From the NCBI GenBank assembly GCA_050299175.1, contig JBNKVM010000030.1, positions 62,001 to 126,000 of the forward strand: a stretch of 64,000 nt of DNA, in the 5' to 3' direction. Positions 61,006 to 64,000 of this stretch are shown one piece after another (the first letter of the stretch is position 1; each line of letters opens with the position of its first letter). This DNA is from JAPHTQ01 sp050299175 (GTDB lineage Bacteria; Pseudomonadota; Gammaproteobacteria; Thiohalomonadales; Thiohalomonadaceae). Under the pieces are notes generated by a model. That model was not told the origin of the DNA and searched no databases. It worked only from the letters and a program-made list of their open reading frames with translations. The translations under genes and the position numbers were made by a program.

Positions 61006-61646
61006 CTGATTCTCCTTCGAAATGTTTGAAAATTTGCTTGGTTATTCTTAAATCCTGCGACAGCACAGCACGGCGGTAAGTGAAACCGTTACCCCTTCAC
61101 TATTCCCGGGTGCCCCACCGATCTGAAACCCTCAACACTACCCATCAAGAAGCGGAGTTAATCTCTCCGCCCGGTAAATTCTTCGTCCCGCGATACCTGT
61201 TCAGCGGTCGTTTTTCCATTCGCATGAGCTTCTACGAGCCCTGCTTGATTACCCTCTAGCCGCCGCGACACGCGGTCCCGAACGGCATGGAACCGCGGAT
61301 TTTCACCTATATCAGGCACGGGGGCAATAGGCCGCTCCCATCAAAACTTGAATACCGACATAAAATCAATCGCTTAGTCAGGAGAATCCGTGGGATAGGG
61401 AAAATGTCCAGAAATCGACAAAACCCGCCGTCGTCACCTGGCGGCTGCCAAAAGGCGATATTTCAATTATTTGGACTGGTTCACATAAATTGGTAAAAAC
61501 GTCGACTACTACTTATGTGGTATATTGGTGCGTCCGTTATTAAGGATCAAACCAACATAAACAAGTGGAAACCACAGCACTCCGTAACAAAACCGGGAAT
61601 ATATCCGGTGGAAGTACTCCCCCCCAGGAAACAAGAGGGATTAACC
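61006..61646. other. Long intergenic region between tkt and a PhnD-like gene
   Basis: 640 bp without a convincing gene. It holds GC-rich stretches near the tkt start, then an AT-rich part with an inverted repeat of CACATAA (61482-61488) and TTATGTG (61513-61519) and a TATATT-like -10 text at 61521. These may form the divergent promoters. No known riboswitch was recognised. Confidence 0.5.
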
Positions 61647-62453
61647 ATGCACCACACCACACTGATGGGGCGCCTTGTGCGCCTGTTACTGACCGGTATC
61701 CTGCTGGCACCCGCCGCATCCTTTGCCTCAGGCATCGTCCTGGCGATCCAGCCCATCATGCCGGAAAACCAAACCCGCCAAGCCTACCAACCGTTGGCCA
61801 ATTACCTGCGCCAGGTAACTGGTGAGCAGGTAAAACTGGTGACCACGCCTAACTTCCTGGTCTACTGGGAGTTGATGAAGCGAAACAAGTGGGATCTGGT
61901 CCTCGATGCAGCCCACTTCACCGACTACCGCAACGACAAGACCGGTTACAAGGTCATTGCCAAACTGCCTGACACCGTTAGCTACACCCTGGCGGCCAAC
62001 CCGGACCTGATGATTATTGAGGCCAACGAGCTCATCGGTAAACGTATCGCCACCCTGCCCTCGCCGGGACTCGGTGCAGTCCGCCTGCAGGAAATATTCT
62101 CGAACCCGATGCGTCAACCGGAACTGGTGCAGGCCGAAGACGCTGATGATGCTGCTCGTAAGGTACTCTCCGGCAAGGCCGACGCAGCAATGATCCCCAC
62201 TCGCCTGTTGAGCCTGTATCCGGCCTTGGTGCCCGTTGTGACCACCAAACCTGTACCGGCCCCTGCGATCTCCGTAGCACCAACGATTCGTCCCGAGGTT
62301 CAGGCGAAGATCCGTCAGGCCATGGTGGAGGCAACCCGCACCGATCAGGGTAAAGCGATGCTCAAGGCAGTTAACCTGCCTGCCTTTGAGGCCGCCGATA
62401 ACCGTCTCTACCACGGACAGGAGCAACTATTGGCCAATACCTGGGGCTACTGA
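61647..62453 (+). CDS. Orphan PhnD-like periplasmic binding protein
   Basis: 268 residues. A signal peptide (RLVRLLLTGILLAPAASFA) precedes a PhnD-type solute-binding fold: VLAIQPIMPENQTRQAYQPLANYLRQVTGEQVKLVTT, WDLVLDAAHFTDYR, LIGKRIATLPSPGLGAVRLQEIF. AGAGGGA precedes ATG 61647. It has no Cys in the mature part and no transporter or kinase gene beside it. It may be a sensor partner encoded apart, or a binding protein for a distant ABC transporter. Confidence 0.82.
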   Translation: MHHTTLMGRLVRLLLTGILLAPAASFASGIVLAIQPIMPENQTRQAYQPLANYLRQVTGEQVKLVTTPNFLVYWELMKRNKWDLVLDAAHFTDYRNDKTGYKVIAKLPDTVSYTLAANPDLMIIEANELIGKRIATLPSPGLGAVRLQEIFSNPMRQPELVQAEDADDAARKVLSGKADAAMIPTRLLSLYPALVPVVTTKPVPAPAISVAPTIRPEVQAKIRQAMVEATRTDQGKAMLKAVNLPAFEAADNRLYHGQEQLLANTWGY

Positions 62454-62473
62454 CCCTTCAGCACTCAAGGGGA

Positions 62474-62508
62474 CACGCCGGGCCACCCGAAAGGGTGGTC
62501 CGGCGTTT
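62474..62508 (+). terminator. Intrinsic terminator after the PhnD-like gene
   Basis: A long stem (ACGCCGGGCCACCC with GGGTGGTCCGGCGT) closed by a GAAA loop, followed by TTTTC. It is 20 bp past the stop and separates this gene from metK. Confidence 0.88.
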
Positions 62509-62617
62509 TCTTTTCCAGGGATAATTTTTTCGGGAAATTTCCTCCACAAGCCGCTACAATGCGCGGTTTACACAAACACCTTGGCGCCGTGAAAGCCGCC
62601 GTTAAGAGGGAAATAGC

Positions 62618-63778
62618 ATGTCGCACAAACATCTTTTTACTTCCGAATCCGTATCCGAAGGGCATCCGGACAAAATGGCCGACCAGATTTCGGACGCCAT
62701 TCTCGACGCCATTCTGGCCAAAGATACCGAGGCCCGTGTCGCCTGTGAGACCCTGACCAAGACCGGTATGGTCGTCCTCGCCGGTGAGATCACCACTCAC
62801 GCTGAGATCGATTACGAGGCCATCGTTCGCGAAGTGGTTAACGACATCGGCTACAACAGCTCGGAGATGGGATTCGATGGCGCTACCTGCGCGGTGCTGA
62901 ATGCGCTGGGCAAGCAGTCGTCGGATATCGCCATGGGGGTTGACCGTGAAGAGAAGGAAAATCAGGGTGCAGGTGATCAGGGCCTGATGTTTGGCTATGC
63001 CAGCAATGAAACTGACGTGCTAATGCCTGCACCGATCACCTATGCCCACCGCCTAGTACGCCGTCAGGCCGAGGTGCGCAAGAGTGGCGAATTGCCGTGG
63101 CTTCGTCCCGATGCCAAGAGTCAGGTCACCTTCCGCTATAACGGCCACAAGCCTGTCGGCATCGACGCGGTGGTTCTCTCCACCCAGCACTCACCGGAGA
63201 TCAGTCAGGATAAACTGCGTGACGCGGTAATGGATCTGATCATCAAGCCGGTGCTACCGGAAGAGTGGATCGACAGCAATACCCAGTTCCATATCAACCC
63301 CACCGGCCAATTCATCATCGGCGGCCCGGTAGGCGACGCAGGCCTGACTGGACGTAAGATTATCGTCGACACCTATGGCGGCATGGCTCGCCATGGCGGT
63401 GGTGCCTTCTCCGGCAAGGACCCGTCCAAGGTAGACCGCTCCGCCGCATACGCTGGTCGTTATGTCGCCAAGAACATCGTTGCTGCCGATCTGGCCGAAC
63501 GTTGCGAGATTCAGGTCTCCTACGCCATCGGTGTCGCCGAGCCGACCTCAATCAGCGTCAACACCTTCGGCACCGCCAACATCGCCGAAGAGAGCATTGT
63601 CGAACTGGTACGTGCCCACTTTGATCTGCGCCCCTACGGCATCACCACCATGCTGGATCTGCTCAAGCCGATATATCGCGACACGGCTTCATACGGCCAC
63701 TTCGGTCGCGAAGATCTGGACCTGCCGTGGGAACGCACCGATAAAGCTGAGATGTTACGTAAAGAAGCTAAACTGTAA
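62618..63778 (+). CDS. metK: S-adenosylmethionine synthetase
   Basis: 386 residues. ATP and methionine sites: FTSESVSEGHPDKMADQISDAILDA, GAGDQGLMFGYA, GGPVGDAGLTGRKIIVDTYGG, GGGAFSGKDPSKVDRSAAYAGRY. Makes SAM for methyltransferases and radical-SAM enzymes. A 160-bp leader after the terminator has no known SAM riboswitch that I can see. It precedes ahcY. Confidence 0.98.
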   Translation: MSHKHLFTSESVSEGHPDKMADQISDAILDAILAKDTEARVACETLTKTGMVVLAGEITTHAEIDYEAIVREVVNDIGYNSSEMGFDGATCAVLNALGKQSSDIAMGVDREEKENQGAGDQGLMFGYASNETDVLMPAPITYAHRLVRRQAEVRKSGELPWLRPDAKSQVTFRYNGHKPVGIDAVVLSTQHSPEISQDKLRDAVMDLIIKPVLPEEWIDSNTQFHINPTGQFIIGGPVGDAGLTGRKIIVDTYGGMARHGGGAFSGKDPSKVDRSAAYAGRYVAKNIVAADLAERCEIQVSYAIGVAEPTSISVNTFGTANIAEESIVELVRAHFDLRPYGITTMLDLLKPIYRDTASYGHFGREDLDLPWERTDKAEMLRKEAKL

Positions 63779-63790
63779 GACCACTTCCCT

Positions 63791-63812
63791 GCCGCCCGCT
63801 TTGCCGGGCGGC
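63791..63812. terminator. GC hairpin downstream of metK
   Basis: Arms GCCGCCCG and CGGGCGGC around CTTTGC directly after metK. No long T-run follows, so termination may be weak and partial readthrough into ahcY is possible. Confidence 0.45.
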
Positions 63813-63819
63813 CATCTTC

Positions 63820-63886
63820 TCGAGGAGCGTTGCGACAGGGTTCTCCTGCCAGGCTCGGGAAAGATGTATCGATCAACGACGCTCCC
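63820..63886 (+). promoter_or_regulatory. SAH riboswitch upstream of ahcY
   Basis: The leader contains CGAGGAGCGTTGCGAC, CCAGGCTCGGG and CAACGACGCTC in order, the conserved core and pseudoknot strands of the proteobacterial SAH riboswitch (GAGGAGCGcUGC ... CCAGGCUCG ... CAACGGCGCUC). GAGCGTTG pairs with CAACGACGCTC. Binding of S-adenosylhomocysteine raises expression of the hydrolase gene that follows. Position 20 bp before the ATG fits control of translation. Confidence 0.9.
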
Positions 63887-63905
63887 AAAAAACTAGGAGA
63901 GAGAA

Positions 63906-64000
63906 ATGGACGCTGCGTTCAAAGACTTTAAAGTCGCCGATATCTCCCTGGCCGATTGGGGCCGTAAGGAGATCGCCATTGCCGAGACCGAAATGCCGGG
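63906..64000 (+). CDS. ahcY: Adenosylhomocysteinase (5' end only; runs out of window)
   Basis: Thirty-one full codons: DAAFKDFKVADISLADWG, then RKEIAIAETEMPG, the conserved N-terminus of S-adenosylhomocysteine hydrolase. AGGAGAG lies just upstream of the ATG. It splits SAH to adenosine and homocysteine. The SAH riboswitch in front confirms the identification. Confidence 0.93.
   Translation, partial: MDAAFKDFKVADISLADWGRKEIAIAETEMP

Noticed and set aside
62509..62617. A SAM riboswitch in the metK leader
   Set aside because: None of the SAM-I, SAM-II or SAM-III conserved cores is visible in the 109 bp between the terminator and metK.

Overview
The window looks like the chromosome of a sulfur-associated, chemolithoautotrophic gammaproteobacterium able to respire without oxygen. 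The evidence is a form II RuBisCO (cbbM) with its CbbQ/CbbO activase and CbbR regulator, a Calvin-cycle run (tkt-gap-pgk-pyk-fba), a DsrE-family protein, the O2-independent ubiquinone genes ubiT, ubiU and ubiV, an N-type F1Fo-ATPase operon, and a large respiratory molybdoenzyme cluster. No tRNA, rRNA or CRISPR was seen. A genus cannot be fixed from the sequence alone.

Layout. 1-16.3 kb: a molybdenum respiratory island. A porin, cut by the window edge, lies beside a ten-gene minus-strand operon. The operon encodes an Fe-S subunit, an NrfD-type anchor, a Tat-exported Mo-bisPGD catalytic subunit, a TorD chaperone, several uncharacterised accessory proteins, a multi-cluster ferredoxin and a b561-type cytochrome. 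Next come tatA, moeA and moaA, then a PhnD-like periplasmic protein, a histidine kinase and an NtrC-type sigma-54 activator. I find sigma-54 (-24/-12) promoter matches in front of the porin, the Fe-S/anchor/catalytic operon, moeA and moaA. Pairs of a shared inverted repeat (GTTAC-N6-GTAAC) sit upstream of them, as expected for one regulon run by the adjacent activator. The catalytic subunit has Asp where the third Cys ligand of its N-terminal [4Fe-4S] cluster is expected. The substrate is unresolved; a sulfur, arsenic or selenium oxyanion is plausible.

16.3-29.4 kb: trpE-gph-rpe, a CopD-like/DsrE-like convergent pair, an N-ATPase operon in order D-C-Q-B-E-F-A-G (no atpR, and an apparent frameshift in atpA), and copA with a translationally coupled 23-residue membrane peptide. 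29.4-39.5 kb: ubiT behind an FNR-type site; a perfect 101-bp direct repeat of the ubiT 3' end bracketing two AT-rich genes for secreted proteins (an apparent insertion); a MerR regulator, a zinc-ribbon protein, a membrane class III cyclase, then ubiU-ubiV and two radical-SAM genes. 39.6-46.9 kb: a flavin oxidoreductase, a TauD-like dioxygenase, cheV, a cytochrome c, a metal-binding small protein, a GMC oxidoreductase with partner, and a diguanylate cyclase.

46.9-61 kb: the carbon-fixation block. Palindromes of the form CATAAG-N6-CTTATG lie near cbbQO, cbbM and the cbbR start, probably CbbR operators. 61-64 kb: an orphan PhnD-like periplasmic protein, metK, and an SAH riboswitch in front of ahcY (cut by the window edge).

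Three copies of a ~125-144 bp imperfect palindromic element, each touching the stop codon of the gene upstream of it (trpE, atpB, gap), are a recurring feature. The best candidate for an undescribed system is the sigma-54-controlled molybdoenzyme/porin regulon with its odd cluster ligand and unfamiliar accessory genes. The second is the 101-bp repeat-flanked insertion at ubiT.
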